A stretch of DNA of 64,000 nt from an uncultured Bacilli bacterium. GTDB taxonomy: Bacteria > Bacillota_I > Bacilli_A > RF39 > UBA660. Positions 34,319 to 41,556 of this stretch are shown one piece after another. The translations under genes were made by a program, and so were the position numbers. Numbering within the stretch: position 1 is the stretch's first letter; each line of letters opens with the position of its first letter. The notes below the pieces were generated by a model. It searched no databases, was not told the origin of the DNA, and saw nothing but the letters and a program-made list of their open reading frames with translations. The stretch is taken from the NCBI GenBank assembly GCA_934099115.1, contig CAKOPK010000001.1, forward strand, positions 62,001 to 126,000. The letters are read 5' to 3'.

Positions 34319-34347
34319 TTTACTTCAATTTTGATTTATTCTATAAT
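34319..34347 (+). promoter_or_regulatory. sigma-A promoter of tatD
   Basis: TTTACT (34319-34324), 17-base spacer, TATAAT (34342-34347). Confidence 0.7.
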
Positions 34348-34363
34348 TATATTGGTGATATAT

Positions 34364-35113
34364 ATGTTTACAGATACTCATTGTCATATTTTTAAAGAAT
34401 ACTATTCTAATATTGATGAAGTATTAGAACAGTCAAAAAATGTTGGTATCTCTAGAGTTATTAACAATGGGTGTAGCCATAAAAGTAATCAAGAAGTATT
34501 AGAATTAATAGAAAAATATCCTAATATGTATGGAGCTTTAGGAATACATCCAGAAGTTGTTGATACTTATCAAGAACAAGAATTGGATTTTATTATCAAA
34601 CATTTAAATAATTCTAAAGTAATAGCTATAGGTGAGATTGGTTTAGATTATCATTATACAAAAGAAAATAAAGATAAACAGATTATGCTTTTTAGTAAGC
34701 AGCTAGAAATAGCAGAAAAATATAATTTACCGGTTATTATTCATAGTAGAGATGCTACAGAAGATACAATAGAAACATTAAAGAAATATCATGTTAGAGG
34801 AGTTATTCATTCTTTTTCTGGTTCTTTAGAAACGGCTAAAATCTATCTAAAAATGGGATTTGCATTGGGCGTTAATGGAGTTATTACATTTAAAAATGCT
34901 AAATTAAAAGATGTTATTAAGGAAATAGATTTAAAATATTTATTGTTAGAAACAGATAGTCCTTATTTAACTCCTGAGCCTTTTAGAGGTAAAACAAATT
35001 ATCCAGGGAATGTTAGTATTATTGCAGATTTTATATGTAATTTAAATGATATTTCTAGGGAGGAACTGGCTTTTATTACCAACCAAAACATTAAACGTAT
35101 TTTTGACATTTAA
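34364..35113 (+). CDS. tatD: TatD-family metal-dependent deoxyribonuclease
   Basis: 249 aa from the ATG at 34364 (GGTGAT ribosome binding site; upstream in-frame starts lie in the promoter). Metal ligands: DTHCH at the N-terminus, GEIGLDYHY, IIHSRDA, IHSFSG and ETDSPYL. Known 3'-5' DNase family used in DNA repair or turnover. First of the Bacillus-like cluster tatD-3D protein-rsmA-yabG-veg. Confidence 0.95.
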   Translation: MFTDTHCHIFKEYYSNIDEVLEQSKNVGISRVINNGCSHKSNQEVLELIEKYPNMYGALGIHPEVVDTYQEQELDFIIKHLNNSKVIAIGEIGLDYHYTKENKDKQIMLFSKQLEIAEKYNLPVIIHSRDATEDTIETLKKYHVRGVIHSFSGSLETAKIYLKMGFALGVNGVITFKNAKLKDVIKEIDLKYLLLETDSPYLTPEPFRGKTNYPGNVSIIADFICNLNDISREELAFITNQNIKRIFDI

Positions 35114-35155
35114 GAGAGTTTATGGTATGATTAATTTGTCGATTGAGGTGAAAAA

Positions 35156-35725
35156 ATGAGTAAAAATTTATTTTACTTTCGATATATATTTAAAGTTGGA
35201 GTATTAGTTATTTCTTTATTTTTATTAAATGCTTCTACTTTTAAGACGAAAAATTATAGTACAAATGAAAATGTTAATAAAAATGTTAATTTATCTACGA
35301 TGGCTATTTATATAAATAAAGAAGAGGAAGAAAAAGCTACTTATGAAGCTATGCAGACTTATCTTTGGGGTGTTTTAGATAGTTATACGGGGGATTTAAC
35401 TGGTTATGGTGCAGATTGTCCATTATGTAGTGGGCGTCTTGCTTGTATGTCTAGTTTAGATTTAAGTAATGGTAGAAATACTTATGTTGATAAAACTTAT
35501 GGTGAAGTACAAATTGTTGCTTCTAGTAAGAACTTACCTTGTGGGACTATTATTCGTTTTACTAGTAAAAGAATTAGTGAAAAGCCTATTGTTGCAATTG
35601 TTTTAGATAGAGGAGTTTTAGGGAATGATATTGATTTTTTAACTCCAAGTGAAGCTTATGCTTTAAAATATGTTGGAAGAAGTTCTATAACTTATGATGT
35701 TTTAAGATTTGGATGGGAAAAATAA
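35156..35725 (+). CDS. 3D-domain exported protein (YabE/YuiC-like)
   Basis: 189 aa. N-terminal signal anchor (about 12-26), a linker, then a 3D domain (about 85-188): LTGYGADCPLCSG, the GRNTYVDKTYGEVQIVAS stretch and VLDRGVLGNDIDFLTPSEA. The 3D fold with its aspartates occurs in cell-wall lytic enzymes such as YabE, YuiC and MltA. In Bacillus yabE also lies between tatD and rsmA; the rnmV gene usually found there is absent. The stop overlaps the rsmA start (TAATG). Confidence 0.85.
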   Translation: MSKNLFYFRYIFKVGVLVISLFLLNASTFKTKNYSTNENVNKNVNLSTMAIYINKEEEEKATYEAMQTYLWGVLDSYTGDLTGYGADCPLCSGRLACMSSLDLSNGRNTYVDKTYGEVQIVASSKNLPCGTIIRFTSKRISEKPIVAIVLDRGVLGNDIDFLTPSEAYALKYVGRSSITYDVLRFGWEK

Positions 35726-36510
35726 TGACAGAGATAAAAGCTAAAAAAAGTTTAGGGCAGAATTTTCTCAATGACGAAAATGTTTTAAAAAATATAGCCG
35801 ATAGTATTACTACAACTAATCAAGATTTAATTATTGAGGTTGGGCCTGGTAAAGGAGCTTTGACTAAATATTTATTAAAAAAAGATGCTTATTTAGTGTG
35901 TTATGAAGTGGATTTAAGACTTAAAAATATTCTAGCTACTTATCAAAACGAGAAAGCCAAAATTATATATCAAGATTTTTTACAAAGTGATATTTTAGAG
36001 GATACTAAAGATATGATTTATCAGGATGTTTATATGATTGCTAATATCCCCTATTATATTACAACTCCTATTATTAAGAAAGCTATAAATATTCCTAAAT
36101 TAAAGGCTATGACTTTATTAGTTCAAAAGGAAGTAGCGGAGAGATTGACTGCTAAACCAGGAATGAAAGCTAATGGTTCTCTTACTTTGTTTTTAAATTA
36201 TTATTTTCAAATTGATTATTTATTTCAAGTAAAAAATACTTGTTTTACTCCAGTTCCTAAAGTAGATAGTGCTGTCGTTTTATTTAAGAAGAAAGAAGAG
36301 CCTAAAGTTATTAATAAAGAACATTTATTTCAATTAATAGAGGATGCGTTTCGCTTAAAAAGAAAAACTCTTAGAAATAATCTTAAGGATTATGATTGGA
36401 ATATTATTAAATCTGTTTTAGAGAGTCATCAATTATCTTTAGCGGTAAGAGCAGAAGAATTATCTTTAGATATATTTATAGAAATATCTGATAAATTAAA
36501 TTCTTATTAG
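35725..36510 (+). CDS. rsmA: 16S rRNA dimethyladenosine transferase
   Basis: Dimethylates A1518 and A1519 of 16S rRNA. About 261 aa from the ATG at 35725, which overlaps the preceding stop codon as TAATG; an ATG at 35713 would add four residues. Signature KKSLGQNFLND, SAM-binding EVGPGKGALTKYL, catalytic NIPYYITTPI and the C-terminal FRLKRKTLRNNL. Normal length. Confidence 0.97.
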   Translation: MTEIKAKKSLGQNFLNDENVLKNIADSITTTNQDLIIEVGPGKGALTKYLLKKDAYLVCYEVDLRLKNILATYQNEKAKIIYQDFLQSDILEDTKDMIYQDVYMIANIPYYITTPIIKKAINIPKLKAMTLLVQKEVAERLTAKPGMKANGSLTLFLNYYFQIDYLFQVKNTCFTPVPKVDSAVVLFKKKEEPKVINKEHLFQLIEDAFRLKRKTLRNNLKDYDWNIIKSVLESHQLSLAVRAEELSLDIFIEISDKLNSY

Positions 36511-36536
36511 ATATTTTTTTATTTTTTGCATATATT
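36511..36536 (+). promoter_or_regulatory. putative sigma-E-type promoter of yabG
   Basis: ATATTT (36511-36516) and CATATATT (36529-36536) with a 12-base gap resemble the mother-cell consensus (TCATATT / CATACAAT). The same CATATATTTTA string precedes yabP and cwlD. Confidence 0.55.
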
Positions 36537-36550
36537 TTAATGGTGGTTCT

Positions 36551-37315
36551 ATGGAAATCAAACGAGGACAATTGGTTACAAGAAAAAGCTATAATAATGA
36601 TACTGTATTTAAAGTTATAAATATTAAAAACGATATTTATTATTTAAAAGGAATGGAAGTTCGTTTATTTGCTGATGCCTATAGTGATGATTTAGAAATA
36701 TATACAAAGAAAGAAGAACCTGAAACAGAAGAAGAAGTTGAAAAATTGGATCGCAGTGAGTATTTTTATATACCTGGTAAAATACTACATATTGATGGAG
36801 ATAGTGATTATTTAAATAAATGTCTTAATTATTATAAAAAAAATGGGGTTTATGCGATTGGTAAAAAAATTGTTGAAGAACATATTTATGAAAATATAAC
36901 TGCTTTATTAAGAGAATATAAACCTGATATCGTTATTATAACAGGACATGATGCTTATTATTCTAAAAAAGGTGATATTCATGATTTAAAAAATTATCGT
37001 AATACAGAAAATTTTATAAAGGCAATACACATGGCTAGAAAATATGAAAAATCACATGAAAAACTTATTATTATAGCTGGGGCTTGTCAATCTAATTATG
37101 AAGAGCTAATTAAAGCAGGTGCTAATTTTGCTTCCAGTCCTAAAAGAGTTAATATTCATGCTTTAGACCCAGCGATTATTGCTGCTAATGTTGCTTTAAC
37201 TGAACGTAATCAAGAAATAGATTTATTAGATTTATTAGATAAAACAAAATATGGACATGATGGTATGGGTGGTATTAAAACTAATGGACTCATGTATGTT
37301 GGATTTCCTAGATAG
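36551..37315 (+). CDS. yabG: sporulation-specific protease YabG
   Basis: Cysteine protease that processes spore-coat proteins. 254 aa: N-terminal SH3-like region (about 1-60, GQLVTRKSYNNDTVFKVINI), an acidic linker, then the protease domain with PDIVIITGHDAYY, LIIIAGACQSNYEELIKAGANFASSP and IHALDPAI. Close to rsmA and veg as in Bacillus. Preceded by a mother-cell-type promoter, and the short predicted leader leaves GGTGG as ribosome binding site. Confidence 0.95.
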   Translation: MEIKRGQLVTRKSYNNDTVFKVINIKNDIYYLKGMEVRLFADAYSDDLEIYTKKEEPETEEEVEKLDRSEYFYIPGKILHIDGDSDYLNKCLNYYKKNGVYAIGKKIVEEHIYENITALLREYKPDIVIITGHDAYYSKKGDIHDLKNYRNTENFIKAIHMARKYEKSHEKLIIIAGACQSNYEELIKAGANFASSPKRVNIHALDPAIIAANVALTERNQEIDLLDLLDKTKYGHDGMGGIKTNGLMYVGFPR

Positions 37316-37323
37316 GAGGAATT

Positions 37324-37536
37324 TTGAATTTAGAATTTATTAAAGAAGAAATAACTAAAAATAAGAATTGTGAGGTTACAATTACTGTTTATGGTATGAG
37401 AGGAAAAACAAATACTTATCATGGAATTATTCATGGAATTTATCCTAATATTTTTACCATAATAGAGAGTGGTATCGAAAAAAGTTTTAGTTATTCAGAT
37501 GCTATAACTGGGGATATTAGAATAAAATATGAGTAA
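37324..37536 (+). CDS. veg: Veg protein
   Basis: 70 aa, starts with TTG at 37324 after GGAGGAATT. Veg family pattern: KNCEVTITVYGMRGKTNTYHG and IIESGIEKSFSYSDAITGDIRI. In Bacillus Veg is an abundant small protein affecting biofilm genes. Follows yabG by 8 bases, so it may be read through from yabG or have its own promoter within it. Confidence 0.9.
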   Translation: MNLEFIKEEITKNKNCEVTITVYGMRGKTNTYHGIIHGIYPNIFTIIESGIEKSFSYSDAITGDIRIKYE

Positions 37537-37610
37537 AGACTTGCTATTTGTTTATTTTTGCTATAGAATATAATTAAGTTCAGTATGACTTTAGAAGGGA
37601 AAAGAAATTT

Positions 37611-37865
37611 ATGCAAATTACATCAGTAACTGTTCGTAAGATTGAAAAGGGAGACACAAGAATGAAAGGAATTGCTTCAGTTTTAATAGATGATTCTTTT
37701 GCAGTTCATGATATTCGTATTATAGAGGGAGATAATGGATTATTTATTGCTATGCCAAGCAGAAAAACTGCTACTGGTGGATATAGAGATATAGCTCATC
37801 CAATTAGTCCAGATGTAAGAAAGATGTTTGAAGATGCTATTTTAAACGAATATAATAAAAATTAA
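37611..37865 (+). CDS. spoVG: SpoVG, RNA-binding regulator
   Basis: 84 aa. Family start MQITSVTVRKIEKGDTRMKG, then ASVLIDDSFAVHDIRIIEG and MPSRKTATGGYRDIAHPIS. Site-specific RNA/DNA-binding protein acting in sporulation and stress. The leader contains ATAGAATAT, which partly fits a sigma-H -10, but a matching -35 was not seen. Followed by a terminator. Confidence 0.97.
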   Translation: MQITSVTVRKIEKGDTRMKGIASVLIDDSFAVHDIRIIEGDNGLFIAMPSRKTATGGYRDIAHPISPDVRKMFEDAILNEYNKN

Positions 37866-37866
37866 A

Positions 37867-37888
37867 GCTTGCTTAGGCAAGTTTTTTT
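37867..37888 (+). terminator. terminator of spoVG
   Basis: CTTGC (37868-37872) / GCAAG (37877-37881) followed by seven T. Confidence 0.85.
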
Positions 37889-37916
37889 CATATTATTTTC
37901 CTTTTATTCATATATT
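37888..37916 (+). promoter_or_regulatory. putative sigma-E promoter of yabP-yabQ
   Basis: TCATATT (37888-37894), 14-base spacer, CATATATT (37909-37916): very close to the sigma-E consensus in sequence and spacing. Confidence 0.65.
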
Positions 37917-37932
37917 TTAGTAAAGGAGGACT

Positions 37933-38229
37933 ATGCATATGGATAAGACTTTAGAAATAGCAAGTTATGGTAGTCATGAATTAAAAATAATTGACCGTAG
38001 AGAAATATCTTTAACTGGTATTAAAAAAATTACTAGTTTTGATAGTGAGGAATTTTTATTGGAAAGTAATATGGGTATTATTTTGATTAAGGGTAGTAAT
38101 TTAGAAATTATGAAGTTAGATACTCATGATGGGAATGTTAAAATAAAAGGTAAAATTAATGGTTTTAATTATTTAGATAATAAAGAAAAAGTAAAAGAAG
38201 AAAGTTTATTATCTAAATTATTTAAATAA
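37933..38229 (+). CDS. yabP: sporulation protein YabP
   Basis: 98 aa. YabP/YqfC family pattern: IIDRREISLTGIKKITSFDSEE, NMGIILIKGSNLEI and HDGNVKIKGKINGFNYL. Needed for cortex formation in the spore, made in the mother cell. Two ATG codons are possible; the second, at 37939, is better spaced from GGAGGA. Followed after 1 base by yabQ. Confidence 0.92.
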   Translation: MHMDKTLEIASYGSHELKIIDRREISLTGIKKITSFDSEEFLLESNMGIILIKGSNLEIMKLDTHDGNVKIKGKINGFNYLDNKEKVKEESLLSKLFK

Positions 38230-38230
38230 T

Positions 38231-38545
38231 ATGAATGCTAAAACACAAATAATAGCTCTTTTACTTTCTTTTTTATACGGATTTATTTTTGCTATTTTAG
38301 CTAGAATAAATGCTATAATTGTAAATAAGCAGAAAAGATATTATCGTAGCTTTATTACTGTTCTCTTTATATGTAATATTGTTCTTTTATATATTATTCT
38401 TATTTTTAAATTAAATCATGGGATATTTCATCCCTATTTCTTTATTATGATGGGACTTGGTTATATATTAGGTTTGTATATACAAAAAAAAGTGTCAAAT
38501 AATAGCAAATATTTGCAATACGTTGAAAGAAAGAAAAAAAAATGA
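38231..38545 (+). CDS. yabQ: sporulation membrane protein YabQ
   Basis: 104 aa with hydrophobic segments at about 4-27, 40-62 and 68-85, a basic tail, and the family pattern LSFLYGFIFAILARI. Required for spore cortex formation in Bacillus. It follows yabP directly and has no ribosome binding site of its own beyond the end of yabP, so coupling is likely. Confidence 0.88.
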   Translation: MNAKTQIIALLLSFLYGFIFAILARINAIIVNKQKRYYRSFITVLFICNIVLLYIILIFKLNHGIFHPYFFIMMGLGYILGLYIQKKVSNNSKYLQYVERKKKK

Positions 38546-38572
38546 TATACTTGTGATAATAAGGAAGAAGGG

Positions 38573-38878
38573 ATTTATATAAAAAGGAAGGTAACTAAGA
38601 AAGAAAAAAGAAGGCTAACTTTATTTATTTTTGCTTTTATATTTTTGATTACTTTAACTTGCATAAATATATTTCCTGATTGGTTAAAAATTATGGCAAA
38701 TAAAAAAGAAGTTGCCCTACTTCAAGATAATTATGAACAATTATTAGATAATGAAGAAGCTTTAAAAGCAGAAGTACAAAAATTGCAAAATCCGGAATAT
38801 GTAGAAAGATATGCGAAAGAAAAATTTTTATATACCAAAGATAATGAAATTATAATAAGAAAAACAGATGCAAAGTAA
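38573..38878 (+). CDS. divIC: septum formation protein DivIC/FtsB with unusual start codon
   Basis: Cell-division protein. Residues: basic cytoplasmic tail KRKVTKKEKRR, one membrane span (about 15-35), a coiled coil (about 45-75) and the family ending YVERYAKEKFLYTKDNEIIIR. The only ATG/GTG/TTG available in frame is a TTG at 38645, inside the membrane segment, which would remove the cytoplasmic tail and half the span. The open frame begins at 38546. An ATT at 38573, five bases after AGGAAG, gives the expected protein of about 101 aa. Either ATT is the start or there is a sequence error. Confidence 0.8.
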   Translation: MYIKRKVTKKEKRRLTLFIFAFIFLITLTCINIFPDWLKIMANKKEVALLQDNYEQLLDNEEALKAEVQKLQNPEYVERYAKEKFLYTKDNEIIIRKTDAK

Positions 38879-38891
38879 TAGCGTCTTTTTT

Positions 38892-39143
38892 TTAGGAGCG
38901 ATTTTCATAAAATTTTTCAATACTAACATCTAAGATATGAGAAATATTCCATAGTACTGGAATACTTATTCCTAAAACTTTACCTGTTTCTAAAGAACAA
39001 ATAAGACCTGTAGAAACGTTACACATTTTGGCTTGAGAAGTTCTTTCATTTAGATGATTGGCGTTATAGATATTTCAATAACTTCTTACATTAGCACCTA
39101 TTATTTTAAAAATATCGCCTCTTGTTTCTTTAACATATAACAT
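38892..39143 (-). pseudogene. XRE-type regulator interrupted by a stop codon
   Basis: A frame of 84 codons from an ATG at 39143 to a TAA at 38892, with one in-frame TGA at 39077-39075 (codon 23). The translation after the stop keeps an XRE pattern: NERTSQAKMCNVSTGLICSLE as the HTH and LWNISHILDVSIEKFYE as the end of the domain. Since TGA is a normal stop in this genome, it is likely a broken gene. This fills most of the 370-base gap between divIC and the next gene. Confidence 0.65.
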
Positions 39144-39201
39144 GGTGATTACTACTTTCTTTTTTAAATAATACCATAGAGAAATTGCTATTTTTTTCAA
39201 T

Positions 39202-39230
39202 TTGATTAAATAGGGGTTATGTGTTATAAT
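39202..39230 (+). promoter_or_regulatory. sigma-A promoter
   Basis: TTGATT (39202-39207), 17-base spacer, TATAAT (39225-39230), upstream of the gene at 39255. Confidence 0.8.
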
Positions 39231-39254
39231 GATGTTCGAGAGGAAAATGTTTAT

Positions 39255-40250
39255 ATGATAAAAATTAATAATAAAAATATTAAAAAGGAACTAAAGAAAA
39301 AGAATGTTTTAATAGTTAGTATTGTTTTATTATTTTTAGCTATTATATTATTCTTTATTGGTACTTATAATATTACAGAAAATGAGAAAAAAGCTGTTTA
39401 TTTAAACGATATTATTGAAAAAGATGATAATGATATAGACAGAAGTGCTTATTTAAATGTAGCTTATAATCCCTATTCTTTTGCTAAATATGAGGGTGAA
39501 AATGATAGAGCTTTCTATATAGTAAGTGATAGTCAATATTTTTATATTGTATATATGGATGATAATTTATATAAAGAATTAAATAAAGATGATATAAAAG
39601 ATAATCATGTTAAAATATATGGGGTTACTAAAGATATTGATAGTGGTATTAAAGAATTAGCTTTAGATTCTTATAATGAAGGATTAGATGATGAAGATAA
39701 GATTACTATGGATGACTTTAATACTATGTTTGGTAATGTTTATTTAGATACGACTATTTCTAATGATTTAGGGGGATTATTTTATGCGATAGGTTTTGTT
39801 TTAATATTTATAGCAATTATCTTCTTAATCACTTATATTATTATTAAGATTAGAATAAATAAAAAGCTTAAAAATATAGATGAAGAAGAATGGATAAAAA
39901 TAGAAAAGGAAATAGAAAAAGAAGATAGTATTTATTATAAGAAAGCTCATTTAATATTAACTAAACATTATATTGTTTCATTTAGTTTAGGACTTGATAT
40001 ATATAGTTATCAGGATATTATCTGGATATATGAAAAGAAATTAAGACAATATGGGATTACTACTATGAAAGCAATTATAGTAGTAGATACTAATAAAAAA
40101 GCACATACTTTAGTAGAAATGCAAGGATTTACAAAAAGTTCTAAATTAACTATTGAAGAAATTATGCAAAATATTAGTAGTAAAAATAATAAGATATTAA
40201 TAGGATATACTAGTGAAAACAGAAAGCTAGTAAAGGAATATACAAATTAA
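39255..40250 (+). CDS. membrane protein of unknown function
   Basis: 331 aa from the ATG at 39255 (AGGAAAATG ribosome binding site; an earlier in-frame ATG overlaps the promoter). Span 1 at about 18-38, an acidic extracellular domain (about 40-170) rich in Asp, Lys and Tyr, span 2 at about 175-200, then a cytoplasmic domain (about 205-331) with YQDIIWIYEKKLRQYG, a pattern seen in DUF6709-type and PH-like domains. No known function. Monocistronic; cwlD behind it has its own promoter. Confidence 0.6.
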   Translation: MIKINNKNIKKELKKKNVLIVSIVLLFLAIILFFIGTYNITENEKKAVYLNDIIEKDDNDIDRSAYLNVAYNPYSFAKYEGENDRAFYIVSDSQYFYIVYMDDNLYKELNKDDIKDNHVKIYGVTKDIDSGIKELALDSYNEGLDDEDKITMDDFNTMFGNVYLDTTISNDLGGLFYAIGFVLIFIAIIFLITYIIIKIRINKKLKNIDEEEWIKIEKEIEKEDSIYYKKAHLILTKHYIVSFSLGLDIYSYQDIIWIYEKKLRQYGITTMKAIIVVDTNKKAHTLVEMQGFTKSSKLTIEEIMQNISSKNNKILIGYTSENRKLVKEYTN

Positions 40251-40264
40251 AGTGTAACATAGTT

Positions 40265-40290
40265 ATACTTTTTTTGTTTGATCATATATT
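40265..40290 (+). promoter_or_regulatory. putative sigma-E/G promoter of cwlD
   Basis: ATACT (40265-40269), 13-base spacer, CATATATT (40283-40290). Transcription should begin at or next to the ATG at 40296, so the mRNA may be leaderless; no ribosome binding site is visible. Confidence 0.55.
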
Positions 40291-40295
40291 TTAAT

Positions 40296-40949
40296 ATGAA
40301 AAAGATATATAAAATTTTAATTATAAGTATATTGTTAATAAGTGCTTTATTTATCAACAATAAAGTAGAAGCTTTATTACCTTTAAGTGGAAAGATTATA
40401 GTTATTGATCCAGGTCATGGTGGTAAAGACCCAGGATCTACTGACGGAAATATTAATGAAAGCAATATAAATTTAAGTATTAGTAGATATTTAGAATTAG
40501 AATTATCTAAGATGGGAGCTAGTGTTATTTTAACTAGGGATGGAGATTATGATTTAAGTAAGCCTAATGCTAAATGGAGAAAGAAAAGTGATTTTGATAA
40601 TAGGATTAAGTTAATAAATAATAGTAATGCTGATTTATATTTGTCTATTCATTTAAATTATTTAACTGATTCTTCTTATTGGGGAGCTCAAGTATTTTAT
40701 TCTGATGAAAAAAATAAAGAAATTGCTAGTTCTATTCAAAAAATTATTAATGATGAACTTAAAAACAATCGTGAAGAAAAGAAAATACCTTCTAAAACAT
40801 ATATGTATAGTAAATTAAATAGACCAGGAGTTTTAATAGAATGTGGTTTTTTGTCTAATGAAAAAGAAAAAAATTTGTTAATAACTCAAGAATATCAGCA
40901 AAAGTTAGCTAAAGTAATTACAAATGGGGTTATAGATGTGTTTAATTAA
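40296..40949 (+). CDS. cwlD: spore-cortex N-acetylmuramoyl-L-alanine amidase CwlD
   Basis: Amidase_3 enzyme that, with PdaA, makes muramic lactam in the spore cortex. About 217 aa: signal segment (1-25), then zinc ligands H in DPGHGGKDPG, E in NESNINLS and H in LSIHLN, and the catalytic E in LIECGFLSN. I choose the ATG at 40296 because the in-frame upstream codons form the promoter. There is no Shine-Dalgarno sequence. Downstream is the convergent XRE gene of cassette D. Confidence 0.92.
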   Translation: MKKIYKILIISILLISALFINNKVEALLPLSGKIIVIDPGHGGKDPGSTDGNINESNINLSISRYLELELSKMGASVILTRDGDYDLSKPNAKWRKKSDFDNRIKLINNSNADLYLSIHLNYLTDSSYWGAQVFYSDEKNKEIASSIQKIINDELKNNREEKKIPSKTYMYSKLNRPGVLIECGFLSNEKEKNLLITQEYQQKLAKVITNGVIDVFN

Positions 40950-40959
40950 AATAAAAAGA

Positions 40960-41412
40960 CTATTTTAAATATTTAGGAGATTCTATTTTTCCTAATAAAT
41001 AGTCTGCACTTATGTTATATTTTTTGCAAATTGTATATAGAAAAGGAGTTGCTATATAGTATCTTCCCCTTTCATAGTCAGTAATTGTAGAATGTGTTGT
41101 ATTTAAAATATCTGCTAGTTTATTTTGAGTTAATTTTTTTTCTTTACGAAATTCTTTAAGACGTTTTCCACTTTCTTTTTTGTCTATTTCTGATTTAAAA
41201 TTATCATATTTTTTGACATCATTAAATTCAAAAACATAATCTAAAGAAATATCTAAATAATTACATAAAGTATTTAAATGTTTTATTGGTATTATATCTT
41301 TTTCTGTTTCATACATACTATATGTAGAATTTTTGACATTAATTATATGCATTATATCTAATTGTTTTATTTCTTTTTCTTCTCTTATATCTCTTAATTT
41401 TTTGCTATACAT
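40960..41412 (-). CDS. double-HTH XRE regulator of cassette D
   Basis: 150 aa with two XRE domains: IREEKEIKQLDIMHIINVKNS...YLDISLDYVF (about 8-62) and FRKEKKLTQNKLADILNTTHSTITDYE (about 85-142). Paralogue of the other three cassette regulators, equal length, divergent from the 683-aa lectin-like gene. AAAAGGT precedes the ATG. Confidence 0.88.
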   Translation of the reverse strand: MYSKKLRDIREEKEIKQLDIMHIINVKNSTYSMYETEKDIIPIKHLNTLCNYLDISLDYVFEFNDVKKYDNFKSEIDKKESGKRLKEFRKEKKLTQNKLADILNTTHSTITDYERGRYYIATPFLYTICKKYNISADYLLGKIESPKYLK

Positions 41413-41488
41413 ACCTTTTCACATCCAAAAATATTGTCTCATATTAACGTCTTAGCAAAATTTTGTTTCGGAAATACCTGCATTTTTC

Positions 41489-41540
41489 TTGACTTTTAAT
41501 ATACTTGATAATATAATTTTAGTATATGGTAGAGAATTCT
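41489..41540 (+). promoter_or_regulatory. conserved cassette promoter D
   Basis: TTGACT (41489-41494), 17-base spacer, TATAAT (41512-41517), TTTTAGTATA and palindrome AGAATTCT (41533-41540), as in cassette A. Confidence 0.85.
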
Positions 41541-41556
41541 AAGAGAGGTTAGAAAA

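Noticed and set aside
38892..39143. Genetic code 4 (TGA as Trp)
   Set aside because: TGA ends ricT and the EcfA2-like gene (ATGA overlap with truA) at sensible places, and Trp is encoded by TGG throughout.
19864..41412. Toxin-antitoxin interpretation of the XRE genes
   Set aside because: The partners are large secreted proteins divergent from the regulator, not short cytosolic toxins in the same operon.
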